Positions 42,299 through 52,394 are shown, counted from the stretch's first letter. The stretch is DNA of 53,954 bases from Pseudomonadota bacterium (GCA_022560695.1 JADFSP010000017.1:1-53954), one strand, 5' to 3'. Notes: generated from the letters alone by a model not told the origin. Program-made: numbers and translations.

Positions 42299-44167
42299 TC
42301 AAAACATTTCGCCGGGACCGGTTTGGCCGTCGGCATCCGCACTGCGGCTTTTAATGTACTCGCCCGTGATCATCTTGTCGTAGCTTTGGCCGGGTCCGAC
42401 CATGGGGTAGACGCCGGCGTCGGGGTCGATAATGACCTCAAGAAACGCCGGCCCCTTGAATTCCATGAATTCCCTGATGATTTTCTGCAGGTCCTCTTTG
42501 CGTTCGAGCTTTCTGGCAAACTCGAAGCCGTCGGCCTCGGCTGCTTTGACAAAATCCTTGCGATGCAATGACTTATCACTCGCCGACATACGACTGTCAT
42601 AGTAGAGCTTCTGCCATTGGCGCACCATGCCGTCGCCGTAATTGTTGAGCACAATGACTTTGACTGGAAGCCGGTAAGTCGTTGCCGTCTCGAGTTCTCC
42701 GATGTTCATGCGCATGCTCCCGTCACCGTCGATGTCGATGACGACCCGATCCGGCGCCGCCAATTGCGCGCCAATCGCTGCGGGCAGTCCGAAGCCCATC
42801 GTGCCCATGCTGCCGGACGTCAACCACAACCGCGGTTCCCGGAAGTCGAAGTACTGTGCGGCCCACATCTGATGCTGGCCGACGCCGGTCGAGATAATCG
42901 CTTCGCCCCTGGTATGGCGATTTATTTCCTCGATGACCGCATAGGGTTGTATCAGCTCGCTGTCCCGATCGTAATTCAAGCAGTGCGTTTTTTTGAGCTC
43001 CGCGATTTCGTTGTGCCATTGCGAAAATGACTTCTTGAATTTGATACGCCTGCCGTACGCCAGCAAGTCATCGAGGTCGCGGCGAAGGATGCCGACATGG
43101 TGCCAGCTAACATTCTTGACCTTGCCGATTTCGGCGATATCGATATCGAATTGTGCAATGTTTCGTGCACGCGGTGCAAATCGTGGCGGATCGGCCGCGA
43201 CACGATCATCGAAACGAGCACCGAGGGCGATCAGGAAATCGCAGTCCTCCACCGCGTAATTGGCCGACGCTATACCGTGCATTCCCAGCATATGCAGTGC
43301 GAGGGGGTGGGTCGTATCGCTGGCGCCGAGCGCCATGAGCGTGGTAGTGACCGGGATGCCGTAGGCATTCGCCAGGTGGCGCATCGCCTTGCTCGCATTG
43401 CCGTTGATGACGCCGCCGCCCGCATAAATCAGCGGCCGCTCAGAATCTGCGAGCATCGCAAAAAAGCGCTCACAGGAGTCGTCGTTCAGGAAATTCTCGT
43501 TGACGGCCTGCAGGCGACTCAGGTAACCGGGCAACGACAGTGTGCCGGATCCCTTGAACGTTCCTTCCCAGTTCTGTACGTCTTTTGGGATATCGACCAC
43601 GATCGGTCCTGGCCTGCCGGTGCTGGCGAGTTCGAACGCACTGCGCATAGTCTGTTCAAGCTTTTCGGGATCGGTGACCAGGAATACGTGTTTTGCGACG
43701 GCACCCATGATGGCCGACACCGGTGCTTCCTGAAACGCGTCCGTGCCCATCGCCGCTCTCGGCACCTGGCCGCATATGACGACGATTGGCACCGAGTCGG
43801 CCATGCAGTCACGAACGGGCGTCACGGTATTCGTTGCGCCTGGTCCCGACGTCACCAGGACGACACCGACCTTGCCGCTTGCGCGTGCATAACCTGCCGC
43901 CATGAAACCGGCACCCTGCTCATTTGCCGGAACGATCAGCGGCATCGGTGCCTTACCGTCGGGGCGGCGGTGCTTGTCGTTAAAACGGAATACCGCGTCA
44001 TACGTCGGCAGAATTGCGCCGCCACTGTAGCCGAAGATCGTATCAACACCTTCGTCGGCCAGGACCTGAACGATGATATCGGCGCCGCTCAATCGTATCC
44101 CGGCGAGCGGATGTGCCGACCTGTTTTCAACGCTGGATGGATCGCTCACGGTCTTGCCAAATGTCAC
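42299..44167 (-). CDS. ilvI: acetolactate synthase large (catalytic) subunit
   Basis: The 622-residue TPP enzyme shows GADIIVQVLADEGVDTIFGY with the catalytic-Glu region VPANEQGAGFMAAGYARASG, TSGPGATNTVTPV, and the TPP-binding GDGSMRMNIGELETATTYRL. It makes acetolactate and acetohydroxybutyrate for branched-chain amino acids. The protein is about 50 residues longer than E. coli IlvI, with extra residues at both ends. The start is GTG 44167. Unusually, its regulatory subunit ilvH is not downstream but divergent, 147 bp away, with a repeat end between them. Confidence 0.92.
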   Translation of the reverse strand: MTFGKTVSDPSSVENRSAHPLAGIRLSGADIIVQVLADEGVDTIFGYSGGAILPTYDAVFRFNDKHRRPDGKAPMPLIVPANEQGAGFMAAGYARASGKVGVVLVTSGPGATNTVTPVRDCMADSVPIVVICGQVPRAAMGTDAFQEAPVSAIMGAVAKHVFLVTDPEKLEQTMRSAFELASTGRPGPIVVDIPKDVQNWEGTFKGSGTLSLPGYLSRLQAVNENFLNDDSCERFFAMLADSERPLIYAGGGVINGNASKAMRHLANAYGIPVTTTLMALGASDTTHPLALHMLGMHGIASANYAVEDCDFLIALGARFDDRVAADPPRFAPRARNIAQFDIDIAEIGKVKNVSWHHVGILRRDLDDLLAYGRRIKFKKSFSQWHNEIAELKKTHCLNYDRDSELIQPYAVIEEINRHTRGEAIISTGVGQHQMWAAQYFDFREPRLWLTSGSMGTMGFGLPAAIGAQLAAPDRVVIDIDGDGSMRMNIGELETATTYRLPVKVIVLNNYGDGMVRQWQKLYYDSRMSASDKSLHRKDFVKAAEADGFEFARKLERKEDLQKIIREFMEFKGPAFLEVIIDPDAGVYPMVGPGQSYDKMITGEYIKSRSADADGQTGPGEMF

Positions 44168-44220
44168 TCAAATGTTCGATTTCCCGCGAGTGTTTACTAA
44201 TTATTATTGCATTGCAATAC

Positions 44221-44260
44221 TAGTACTCCGTCAAGGCGATAATGACGGGTTCAGCGAGTC
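44221..44260. repeat. solo copy of the TAGTACTCCG repeat end
   Basis: Forty bases beginning TAGTACTCCG match 35 of 40 positions of the left end of the element at 40062, including TGACGGGTTCAGCGAGTC, and then diverge abruptly. It lies inside the 147-bp gap between divergent ilvI and ilvH, where it must sit within or beside their promoters. Confidence 0.7.
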
Positions 44261-44314
44261 AGGCAGCCCGATAGTTTCAGGCGAACTCAATCTTCCGACA
44301 GGATCACACGAGCA

Positions 44315-44836
44315 ATGCGACATGTAATTTCAGTTCTGCTGCAGAACGAGGTCGGTGCGCTGACTCGCTTGACGGGCATGTTCTCGTCCCGCGGCTACAA
44401 TATCGATTCGCTCAATGTCGCCCCGACGCATGACGATACTGTATCGCGGGTAACAATCGTGATTTCCGGGTCGGATGCCGCGATCGCGCAACTCGATGCG
44501 CAGCTCGCGAAACTTGTCGACGTCGTCAATATTCATGACATGACGCTCGGCGATCACTACGAGCGCGAGCTGGCCATCGTCAAGTTGAAATTGTCAACGG
44601 GGAGCATGGCCAAGGTACTGGCGTTGTCGAAGAAATTCGGCGCGCAGATTCTGGACGACGCGCAGAACAGCTGCACGATTCAGCTCACCGGACGAGTCAG
44701 CGAAGTCGACGCATTCGTTGATGAGGCGGGCACGATCGGCGAAATTTCTGCGGTCGCACGTAGCGGCAGTGTTGCTGTATCCAAGGGCGAAGTGACGCTG
44801 TCGTCTTACGACAGGCATTACCGCCTGTCAGGGTAG
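44315..44836 (+). CDS. ilvH: acetolactate synthase small (regulatory) subunit
   Basis: The 173-residue product has an N-terminal ACT domain (HVISVLLQNEVGALTRLTGM, then RGYNIDSLNVAPT), which binds valine for feedback inhibition, and the usual C-terminal domain of the small subunit. The length equals typical IlvH (about 163-175). It is the first gene of a tight ilvH-proB-proA-glpD run, three bases before proB, and is separated from its catalytic subunit by opposite orientation. Confidence 0.92.
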   Translation: MRHVISVLLQNEVGALTRLTGMFSSRGYNIDSLNVAPTHDDTVSRVTIVISGSDAAIAQLDAQLAKLVDVVNIHDMTLGDHYERELAIVKLKLSTGSMAKVLALSKKFGAQILDDAQNSCTIQLTGRVSEVDAFVDEAGTIGEISAVARSGSVAVSKGEVTLSSYDRHYRLSG

Positions 44837-44839
44837 CCC

Positions 44840-45967
44840 ATGTCGGGTTTCGCGATTGCCGCATACCACCGTCTCGTCATCAAAGTTGGTTCGTCGCTGT
44901 TGATCGGCGAAGATGGGCGCATCGATCGCGCCTGGCTTGAAGGTCTGGCCGAGGATATCGCGGAACTGCATGGAACGGATCACGAGTTGCTGATCGTGTC
45001 GTCAGGCGCGATCGCGATTGGCAGCATGGTGCTCGGCATCAACATGCGCCGCGCGCGATTGGAAGACTTGCAGGCTGCGGCTGCGGCAGGACAAGTACAA
45101 CTTGCGCATGCCTATCAGGCTGCACTGGCCGATCACGGCATCACGGCGGCGCAGGTCTTGCTGACGCCTGGAGATACTGAGAATCGGCGACGCTTCCTCA
45201 ATGCACGCGGTACTCTCGGCCGATTGCTCGAGCGCTCGGTTGTCCCGGTTATCAACGAAAACGACACGGTTGCGACAGAGGAGATTCGATATGGCGACAA
45301 CGACAGGCTTGCTGCGCGCGTCGCTCAGCTCGTCATGGCCGATGCCCTGATATTGCTGTCAGACGTCGACGGTTTGTACACTGCAGACCCCGGCCACGAT
45401 AGCGCGGCAGAGCACATCGCCGAGGTACGAAAAATCACGCAGGACACGCTGCGCATGGCGGGCGAGACGCGATCGGATATCGGCAGCGGCGGCATGGCGA
45501 CGAAGGTGCAGGCGGCGCAAATCGCGACGCATGCAGGTTGTTCCACGGTGATCGCCAGCGGCGTCATCAGGAGGCCTTTGCGCGCCCTTGTCCGCGGTGG
45601 CCGGCACACGATATTTCGTGCAGAAGGAACGCCGGCGGCGGCCCGTAAACAATGGCTTGCCGGCGTTCTCGAGGTCTGTGGCGAGTTAAGGTTGGATGAC
45701 GGTGCTGTCAGCGCGCTGCACAATGGCAAAAGCTTGTTGCCGGTTGGAGTTATCAGAGTCGCCGGCAATTTTCGTCGCGGAGACGTGGTTGCTTTGACAG
45801 ACACGGCTGGCAGCGAAATCGGCCGGGGTCTCGCCGAATATTCTGCCGATGAAGCACAGCGGGTGGCGGGTTGCCGCTCGGAACGAATCGAGGAAATTCT
45901 TGGCTACCGGGGACGATCGGTAGTCGTTCACCGCAACGAAATGGTGTTGTTTGACCGTGATTCCTGA
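44840..45967 (+). CDS. proB: glutamate 5-kinase
   Basis: The 375-residue product has an amino-acid kinase domain with LVIKVGSSLL, LIVSSGAIAIG, PVINENDTVA, DNDRLAARVAQL and DVDGLYTADP, then a C-terminal PUA domain (about 285-370; LPVGVIRVAGNFRRGDVV). It makes gamma-glutamyl phosphate, the first step to proline. It starts three bases after ilvH and overlaps proA by eleven bases. The PUA-bearing length is the same as in E. coli ProB. Confidence 0.94.
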   Translation: MSGFAIAAYHRLVIKVGSSLLIGEDGRIDRAWLEGLAEDIAELHGTDHELLIVSSGAIAIGSMVLGINMRRARLEDLQAAAAAGQVQLAHAYQAALADHGITAAQVLLTPGDTENRRRFLNARGTLGRLLERSVVPVINENDTVATEEIRYGDNDRLAARVAQLVMADALILLSDVDGLYTADPGHDSAAEHIAEVRKITQDTLRMAGETRSDIGSGGMATKVQAAQIATHAGCSTVIASGVIRRPLRALVRGGRHTIFRAEGTPAAARKQWLAGVLEVCGELRLDDGAVSALHNGKSLLPVGVIRVAGNFRRGDVVALTDTAGSEIGRGLAEYSADEAQRVAGCRSERIEEILGYRGRSVVVHRNEMVLFDRDS

Positions 45968-47240
45968 ACGAAACGATTCCAGGCCAATTGGCGACGTCAT
46001 GGATGCCATGGGCGTTGCCGCCCGCCGGGCGGCGCGGTCGCTTGCAATGGTGGATGGCGAGCGCCGGGATCGTGCACTGCGGATGACAGCCACCTGTATG
46101 CGCGAGCAATGCAGCGACATTCTTGCGGCGAATGCGGTCGATATGAGCGCTGCAACGGCTAGCGACTTGAGCCCGTCCATGCGCGATCGGCTGATGCTGG
46201 ACGCAGACCGCGTTGAAAGCATGGCGTCAAGCCTCGAAGCGATTGCCGAACTGCGCGATCCTCTCGGACGGGTATTATCGGAATGGCAACGGCCCAATGG
46301 CTTGCAAATCCAGCGCGTCACCGTGCCGCTCGGGGTCATCGGCATCATTTATGAGAGCAGGCCGAACGTAACTTCAGATGCCGCTGGGCTTTGCATCAAA
46401 TCAGGCAATGCCGTGATACTGCGCGGCGGATCCGAGAGTTTTCACTCAAACCACGCGATCCATGCATGCCTCAAGACGGGACTCGAAGCCGCCGCAATCG
46501 ATATCGATGCCGTGCAGATAGTTCCGACCACTGATCGTGCGGCGGTTGGCCATATGCTGTCATCGATGGGCGATTCGATCGACGTTGTCGTGCCGAGAGG
46601 CGGGAAAGACCTGATCAGGCGCGTTAAGGATGAGGCACGTGTTCCGGTTATCGGTCATCTGGAGGGCATCTGTCATGTCTATCTGCATGAAGCTGCCGAT
46701 ACCGAGATGGCCAGACAGATCGTCGTCAATGCGAAGATGCGGCGCACCGGCGTATGCGGGGCTGCGGAAACGATACTCGTTGATCGCGGCGCAGCGCAGC
46801 GCCTGTTGCCCGTTGTTGTCACTGCACTGCAGGACGCTGGTTGCGAAGTTCGCGGCGACGAGACGGTCGCTTCAATGGTTGCAGGCGTCGCAGGCGCAGA
46901 AGAGAGGGACTGGGCCACGGAATATCTCGATGCCATCGTGTCGATTCGCGTTGTCGCGGACATCGAAGCCGCTATCGGGCATATCGGGCAATACGGCTCA
47001 GGACACACCGAGTGCATCGTTACCGGGGATGACGCCGCTGCCGAGCATTTTTTTCGCAACGTTGACAGCGCGATTCTCATGCAGAACGCGTCCACGCAAT
47101 TCGCAGACGGTGGTGAATTCGGCATGGGCGCCGAGATCGGTATTGCAACCGGGCGCATACATGCGCGCGGCCCGGTTGGCGCGGAGCAATTGACGAGTTA
47201 CAAATACATTGTCCGCGGCAGCGGACAAGTACGACCCTGA
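45957..47240 (+). CDS. proA: gamma-glutamyl phosphate reductase
   Basis: The product has about 427 residues. VPLGVIGIIYESRPNVTSDA, the nucleotide region VPRGGKDLIRRV, the catalytic cysteine in EGICHVY and KMRRTGVCGAAET are ProA signatures. It reduces gamma-glutamyl phosphate to glutamate semialdehyde. The start lies inside proB; GTG 45957 and TTG 45951 are both possible and neither has a strong SD, consistent with translational coupling. It shares one base with glpD (TGATG). Confidence 0.94.
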   Translation: MIPERNDSRPIGDVMDAMGVAARRAARSLAMVDGERRDRALRMTATCMREQCSDILAANAVDMSAATASDLSPSMRDRLMLDADRVESMASSLEAIAELRDPLGRVLSEWQRPNGLQIQRVTVPLGVIGIIYESRPNVTSDAAGLCIKSGNAVILRGGSESFHSNHAIHACLKTGLEAAAIDIDAVQIVPTTDRAAVGHMLSSMGDSIDVVVPRGGKDLIRRVKDEARVPVIGHLEGICHVYLHEAADTEMARQIVVNAKMRRTGVCGAAETILVDRGAAQRLLPVVVTALQDAGCEVRGDETVASMVAGVAGAEERDWATEYLDAIVSIRVVADIEAAIGHIGQYGSGHTECIVTGDDAAAEHFFRNVDSAILMQNASTQFADGGEFGMGAEIGIATGRIHARGPVGAEQLTSYKYIVRGSGQVRP

Positions 47241-48835
47241 TGGCTGCAGCCGGGCGTCACTTCGACATGGCGGTGGTCGGCGCCGGCATCAACGGCGCCG
47301 GGATAGCGAGGGACGCAGCGTTGCGCGGCCTTTCGGTCATCGTGCTCGAGCAGGGCGATCTATGCAGCGGGACGTCATGGGCGTCGAGCCGCCTCATTCA
47401 CGGTGGACTGCGTTACCTGGAATACGGCGAGATCGGGCTCGTCTATGAATCGCTGCACGAGCGTCGCAATCTGCGGCGTATCGCGCCACACCTGGTCAAG
47501 CCGATACGCATCTGCATCCCGATCTACAAGTCGGCGAAGCGCGGTCCGCTGTTGATCAGACTGGGCATGATTGCCTACGACCTGTTGTCATTCGGCAAGT
47601 CCCTGCCTGCCCATGAAATGCTCAGTCGGGACAGGCTTCTTGCCGAAGAGCCCGGGCTTGGCCCGGACAGCTTGTGCGGCGCGGCGCGCTATTACGACTC
47701 GCAGGTGATGTTTGCGGAACGGCTCGTGCTGGAAAATTTGCTCGCAGCACGATCCGCGGGCGCAGAAATACACACCTACTCCCGGGTCGATAAAATTTTA
47801 ATTGCCAATGCGGCGGCCCATACCGTTGTGTATTCGGACCAAGTATCCGCGGTGTCGGCAAGTGTCACGGCGAGCGTCGTTGTCAATGCGGCGGGACCAT
47901 GGGTCGACAGCGTTCTCGGTGTCACCACGGAAGGCGCGCCACGGCTGATTGGCGGTACCAAGGGCAGCCATATCATCGTCGGTGGTTTCGATGGCGCTCC
48001 GGGAGATGCGATATACGTCGAGGCTGCCGCGGATGGGCGCCCGATTTTCATCATCCCCTGGAACGGTCTGTACCTGATCGGCACGACCGATATTCGTTAC
48101 GACGGCGACCCGGGAGAGATACGCGCAAGCCGCCAGGAAATCGACTACCTGTTGAGCGAGACAAACCGCGTCTTTCCCCGGGCCGGTCTCGGCGTCGACG
48201 ATATCCACTTCGCCTATGCGGGTGTCAGGCCGCTGCCGTATCGAAACAGGGGACCGGAGTCGGCGATATCGCGCCGACATGTCATCAAGCATCATCGCGA
48301 AATCGGCGCTGGCCTGTTTTCAATCATTGGCGGCAAGCTGACGACATACCGAAGCCTGGCGGAGCACGCCGTGAATCGCGTGGGCAAAGTCTTGCGCCGT
48401 GATTTGCCCGAATGCCGCACCCACAATACGCCGCTGCCCGGCGGATGGGGTCTTGATGAATCCCGCGAAGCACTGGTAGCGCTCGATATTTTGTCCGGGA
48501 GTGGCGTAGAACGCTTGATCAGCATTTACGGCGGCCGTGCGATCGGTGTCGTCAATCTGGCACGGCGACACGGCGAACTGGCGCGCAGCCTCGATGCAGA
48601 CGGCAGGATCCTCGCGGCCGAGGTCGTATTTGCGATTCGTGAGGAGATGGCGCGGACGCTGGTCGATATCGTCTATCGACGCATGATGGTGGGGCTGGAC
48701 GCCGACCAGGGCAGGGCGCTCTACGATGCGGTCGCCACGCTTGCGGCCGCCGAATTCGGGTGGGGTGAGGGTCAATCAGCATCGGGGCTGGCCGAGTTGC
48801 GCACGTTTAGCGATTCGCTTCGCGTGCCCTGCTAG
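47240..48835 (+). CDS. glpD: aerobic glycerol-3-phosphate dehydrogenase
   Basis: The 531-residue flavoprotein has the FAD motif DMAVVGAGINGAGIARDAA, then SSRLIHGGLRYLEYGE, VVNAAGPWVDSV, and the C-terminal GGKLTTYRSLAEHA, all typical of GlpD. It oxidises glycerol-3-phosphate at the inner membrane and passes electrons to quinone. Its start overlaps the proA stop, so it is co-translated with proline biosynthesis genes instead of with glpK (at 22440), which is unusual. It converges on icd with a 20-bp gap. Confidence 0.94.
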   Translation: MAAAGRHFDMAVVGAGINGAGIARDAALRGLSVIVLEQGDLCSGTSWASSRLIHGGLRYLEYGEIGLVYESLHERRNLRRIAPHLVKPIRICIPIYKSAKRGPLLIRLGMIAYDLLSFGKSLPAHEMLSRDRLLAEEPGLGPDSLCGAARYYDSQVMFAERLVLENLLAARSAGAEIHTYSRVDKILIANAAAHTVVYSDQVSAVSASVTASVVVNAAGPWVDSVLGVTTEGAPRLIGGTKGSHIIVGGFDGAPGDAIYVEAAADGRPIFIIPWNGLYLIGTTDIRYDGDPGEIRASRQEIDYLLSETNRVFPRAGLGVDDIHFAYAGVRPLPYRNRGPESAISRRHVIKHHREIGAGLFSIIGGKLTTYRSLAEHAVNRVGKVLRRDLPECRTHNTPLPGGWGLDESREALVALDILSGSGVERLISIYGGRAIGVVNLARRHGELARSLDADGRILAAEVVFAIREEMARTLVDIVYRRMMVGLDADQGRALYDAVATLAAAEFGWGEGQSASGLAELRTFSDSLRVPC

Positions 48836-48855
48836 CGACTTCGTTGTGTGGGCGC

Positions 48856-50154
48856 TTACATATTGGCGATCATCGCATCGCCAAATTCACTGCACTTGAC
48901 CTTGGTCGCATCATCCATGAGGCGGGCCAGGTCGTACGTAACCGTTTTCTGGCGAATCGTCTTGCCCATGCTGCTGACGATGGCATCTGCGGCTTCGACC
49001 CAATCCATGTAGCGGAACATCAGTTCACCGGAGAGAATCAGCGACCCCGGATTGACGACATCGAGGCCAGTGTACTTCGGCGCCGTGCCGTGCGTGGCCT
49101 CAAATACGGCATGTCCGGTCACATAATTGATATTGCCGCCCGGTGCCATACCGATGCCACCGACCTGTGCGGCAAGCGCATCAGACAGGTAGTCGCCGTT
49201 GAGATTCATCGTCGCGATGACGTCGAAATCGCCGGGCCGAGTCAGGACCTGCTGCAGAGTGATGTCCGCGATTGCATCCTTCACGAGGATCTTGCCGGCC
49301 TTGAGTGCGGCGTTCTGCTCAGCGTCGGCAGCCTGTGTGCCTTTGTCTGCCTTGGTGCGATCGTACTGATCCCAGGTGTAGGTTTGCCCGGCGAATTCCC
49401 TCTCGGCCAGTGCGTATCCCCAATTGCGAAACGCGCCCTCGGTAAATTTCATGATATTGCCCTTGTGCACGAAGGTCAGGCTCTTGCGCTTGTTGGCAAT
49501 CGCATATTCGAGCGCGGCGCGCACCAGGCGCTCCGTGCCCTCTTCGGAGATAAGTTTCAGCCCGATACCGGAACTTTGTGGAAAGCGGATTTTGTCGAAC
49601 TCGTCCGGGAAGTTCTCCTGAAATATTTTCAGGAACTTTTTATTCTGCTCGGAGCCGCTCTCAAACTCGATGCCTCCGTATATGTCTTCGGTGTTCTCCC
49701 GAAATATGACGATGTCGACATTGCCCGGGTTGCGTACCGGCGATGGAACGCCCTTGAACCAGCGCACTGGCCGCAGACACACGTACAGATCGAGTAACTG
49801 CCGCAACGCGACGTTCAACGATCGAAAACCTCCGCCGATCGGCGTCGTCAGGGGGCCTTTGATCGAGACCAGGTAATCGCGACAGGCATCGACGGTTGCG
49901 TCCGGCAGCCAGCTGTCGAACAAGTCCTTGGCCTTCTGGCCCGCGTAGATTTCCATCCAGTGGATTTTGCGTTTGCCACCATAGGCATTCAGCACAGCCG
50001 CATCCAGCACCCGAACCGTCGTCCGCCAGATGTCGGGGCCGATTCCGTCGCCCTCTATGAACGGTATGATCGGGTTATCGGGTATCTGCAGTTCGCCGTT
50101 ATCGATCGTAATCCTGGCACCGCCGTCGGGCGGTGTCGGTGCTGCGTCTGCCAT
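48856..50154 (-). CDS. icd: NADP-dependent isocitrate dehydrogenase
   Basis: The product has 432 residues and is close to E. coli Icd throughout: [13 protein letters not shown], the substrate and phosphorylation loop [52 protein letters not shown] and [10 protein letters not shown]. The phosphorylatable serine of the loop is present, so control by an AceK-type kinase is possible. GGAGG five bases before ATG 50154 fixes the start; the TTG at 50166 is not needed. The integrase of the adjacent element starts 473 bp upstream of it, in the opposite direction. Confidence 0.95.
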   Translation of the reverse strand: MADAAPTPPDGGARITIDNGELQIPDNPIIPFIEGDGIGPDIWRTTVRVLDAAVLNAYGGKRKIHWMEIYAGQKAKDLFDSWLPDATVDACRDYLVSIKGPLTTPIGGGFRSLNVALRQLLDLYVCLRPVRWFKGVPSPVRNPGNVDIVIFRENTEDIYGGIEFESGSEQNKKFLKIFQENFPDEFDKIRFPQSSGIGLKLISEEGTERLVRAALEYAIANKRKSLTFVHKGNIMKFTEGAFRNWGYALAEREFAGQTYTWDQYDRTKADKGTQAADAEQNAALKAGKILVKDAIADITLQQVLTRPGDFDVIATMNLNGDYLSDALAAQVGGIGMAPGGNINYVTGHAVFEATHGTAPKYTGLDVVNPGSLILSGELMFRYMDWVEAADAIVSSMGKTIRQKTVTYDLARLMDDATKVKCSEFGDAMIANM

Positions 50155-50627
50155 GGTGTCCTCCAATTGTCGTTCGCAGTCGTGCCGGACGGGGTATGGC
50201 GCCGGGGCCGGCCATTATGAGTGATTTATCGTCATTGCCCAAGAACCCGGCGCCATGTATCGAACGCATGGTAAGTTGCTACAGAACAGAGACGTTCACT
50301 GTCGCACCTGCGGCTGGCGGGATCAGCATAACCCTGCCCTGGTGAATAGTGACTGCAAACAAGAGTTACGAACGATGAAGGGATTTCCCCCCAAAAGCGT
50401 GCGTCGCATCGCCGTCATGGCCTTCATTCTCTGACCCATAAAGTCTCCGGAATAGCTCGATCCTTCTCTTTGTAACTCAACGTAACTGGTTGAGTTAACT
50501 TCACTTTCCATGCAACCCGTGGAGAATCACCTAAAAGAAGCTAGAGAATCGCTCGATATCCATTTATAATAATATTCCTAGGTAAGTTAATAGGAACAAA
50601 ACCTTTCAGCAATACGCAGAGGAGAAT
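50155..50627. other. 473-bp non-coding junction between icd and integrase
   Basis: No gene is seen. The icd-proximal half has host-like base composition, while the half next to the integrase becomes AT-rich. A perfect inverted repeat, AACTCAAC (50474-50481) and GTTGAGTT (50489-50496) with a seven-base spacer, lies in the AT-rich half. A TATAAT at 50565-50570 could be the -10 of the integrase, but no fair -35 precedes it. No tRNA or tmRNA end, the usual target of P4-type integrases, is recognisable. The chromosomal junction presumably lies somewhere in here. Confidence 0.45.
50474..50496. repeat. interrupted palindrome upstream of integrase
   Basis: Eight-base perfect arms (AACTCAAC / GTTGAGTT) flank GTAACTG, and the hexamer GTAACT occurs twice in direct order across it (50472 and 50482). 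It is a candidate integrase arm site, excisionase site or repressor operator; which of these cannot be told from one copy. Confidence 0.5.
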
Positions 50628-51863
50628 ATGATGCCCCAAGTAGTTCAGCCAGTTACGGCTGCCAAGGTAAAATCGCTAAGAAAGACGGCTGGCACACACA
50701 ACGTAGGCGGAGTACCCGGCCTGCTGCTTCAAGTCACCCCGTCAGGTGCCGCAAGCTGGATACTGCGAGCGACCATCCACGGCAAAGTCCGCATGATGGG
50801 TCTCGGGAGTTACTCGAAGATCACCCTGACAAAGGCCCGAGAATTGGCGCGAGCCGCCCATGCTGTCATCGCAGACGGTGGCGATCCCGTCGAACAACGC
50901 CGCGCCGAGAAGCGCAAGGCGGCGTCAGATAGAGACCGGGCGATAACCTTCTCGGCGGCAGCCAAGCGGTACCACCGCGACATCAAAGCGAAAGAACTGC
51001 GCAATGATAAGTCCCGCGATGGCTGGCTCAGGTTGGTCATGCGACATGCTTTCCCCGTTATGGGCGACCTGCCGGTTGGCGAGATCGAGCGGCGGCACGT
51101 TCTGAAGGTCGTCGAGCCGCTCTGGCCCCGTCCCGTCGGGCAGTATGTACGCTCATCTGTGGAAGCCGTGCTCGACTGGTCGGCGGTGCGTGGCTACCGG
51201 AGCGGCGATAACCCGGCCAGGTGGAGCACCCTCAAGTACGGCCTGTCCAAGCCAAGCAAATCACACAAGGTACGCCACTATGCGGCACTGCCATGGCAGG
51301 AGGTGCCGTCGTTCCTAGCTGACCTTCATAAAGTCGGGACTGTCGCAGCCAAGGCGCTGGAGTTCACAATCCTAACTGCAGTGCGAAGTGGCGAGGCCCG
51401 CCAGGCGACGTGGGACGAGATCGACCTCGATGCAGGGTTGTGGTCGATTGTCGCAGAACATACGAAGCGGCTGAAGCAGCATCAGGTGCCGCTCTCAAAG
51501 CCAGCCATCGTATTGCTACAGACTATGCCGCATCGGGAGGGCCTGCTGTTCCCCGGTGGCAAGCGCAGGGTACGGGAGCTGTACGACTACGAACTCGCAT
51601 TGCTGAAACTCGGCCGCAAGACAACGGTTCACGGCTTCCGCAGCAGCTTCAAAGATTGGGCCCGATCGTTGGGAACGAGATTCACGGATGAGGCCAGCGA
51701 ACTGGCACTGGCGCATGTCTCGTCCGATGCCACGCGAGCTGCCTATGCCAGAGATGAGCTATTGCCAGAGCGAACCCGACTCATGGCCGATTGGGCTGAC
51801 TTCTTAGAGTCCGGTCGGTCACGGGTCGCGACAGTCACGAAGATCGACAAGAAAAGAGGCTGA
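50628..51863 (+). CDS. P4-type tyrosine recombinase (integrase)
   Basis: The 411-residue product has an N-terminal DUF4102-like arm-binding domain (GVPGLLLQVTPSGAASWILR, then MGLGSYSKITLTKARELARA), a core-binding domain (about 105-200), and a catalytic domain with Arg in LTAVRSGEARQ, His-x-x-Arg in HGFRSSFKDW, His in ALAHVSSD and the probable nucleophile Tyr in TRAAYAR. It would integrate and excise the element on its right. ATG 50628 or the adjacent ATG 50631 both suit the GAGGAG upstream. It reads away from icd, with element genes following on the same strand. Confidence 0.92.
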   Translation: MMPQVVQPVTAAKVKSLRKTAGTHNVGGVPGLLLQVTPSGAASWILRATIHGKVRMMGLGSYSKITLTKARELARAAHAVIADGGDPVEQRRAEKRKAASDRDRAITFSAAAKRYHRDIKAKELRNDKSRDGWLRLVMRHAFPVMGDLPVGEIERRHVLKVVEPLWPRPVGQYVRSSVEAVLDWSAVRGYRSGDNPARWSTLKYGLSKPSKSHKVRHYAALPWQEVPSFLADLHKVGTVAAKALEFTILTAVRSGEARQATWDEIDLDAGLWSIVAEHTKRLKQHQVPLSKPAIVLLQTMPHREGLLFPGGKRRVRELYDYELALLKLGRKTTVHGFRSSFKDWARSLGTRFTDEASELALAHVSSDATRAAYARDELLPERTRLMADWADFLESGRSRVATVTKIDKKRG

Positions 51864-52001
51864 AAACTGACAAACTAAATTGCACTAAAAATCAAAGACT
51901 TCAGTCAATTTGTCTGATTGCGACCCGGAGTTTTGGGGTCGGTTCCTATAATAGAGTAAGGACCAAGTAATTTCGCAGTGATACAAAAGGAGGAAAACGT
52001 G

Positions 52002-52394
52002 ATGAAAGAGACAGCAGAAGAAGAGAAACAGTCTATGGAGACAGACGAGTTGGCTAACGCACGCGGGCGGAAAGCCGCAAAGAAAATCGCTGCCAAACGG
52101 CGTGCGACAGCAGAAGCAAACGAGGAGTTCGATAGGATCTGGTTGCGTGACTTCCGACTAGAAGCCGCTAACGGTCGACGCTTGGGGCTTGTTACCAAAG
52201 AGGACTTGGCCACCAACCAAAGATGCAACGAAGAGCAGGCCGAAGAGATTCTCGAAGAAGCCAGATTCTACGCCGCTCTGGGGGATCGAGTGGAAGAAGG
52301 CAAGACAGTCGGGGAATGTCTGACCGGCTGGGAGATTTATAAGATCGCAGAAGAATGCGGTTATCTGGATGAGGAATGCGATGGAACGGACTAA
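52002..52394 (+). CDS. charged hypothetical protein of the integrated element
   Basis: The 130-residue product has AGGAGG eight bases before ATG 52002 (GTG 51999 is an alternative). The first 45 residues are Lys/Glu/Arg/Ala-rich and probably one long helix. The remainder includes RLGLVTKEDLATNQRCNEEQ and ECLTGWEIYKIAEECGYLD, looking like a small helical domain. No family is recognised. It ends inside the start of the AlpA-like gene (14-bp overlap). A TATAAT at 51947 in the upstream 138-bp gap may mark its promoter, though no -35 is evident. Confidence 0.7.
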   Translation: MKETAEEEKQSMETDELANARGRKAAKKIAAKRRATAEANEEFDRIWLRDFRLEAANGRRLGLVTKEDLATNQRCNEEQAEEILEEARFYAALGDRVEEGKTVGECLTGWEIYKIAEECGYLDEECDGTD

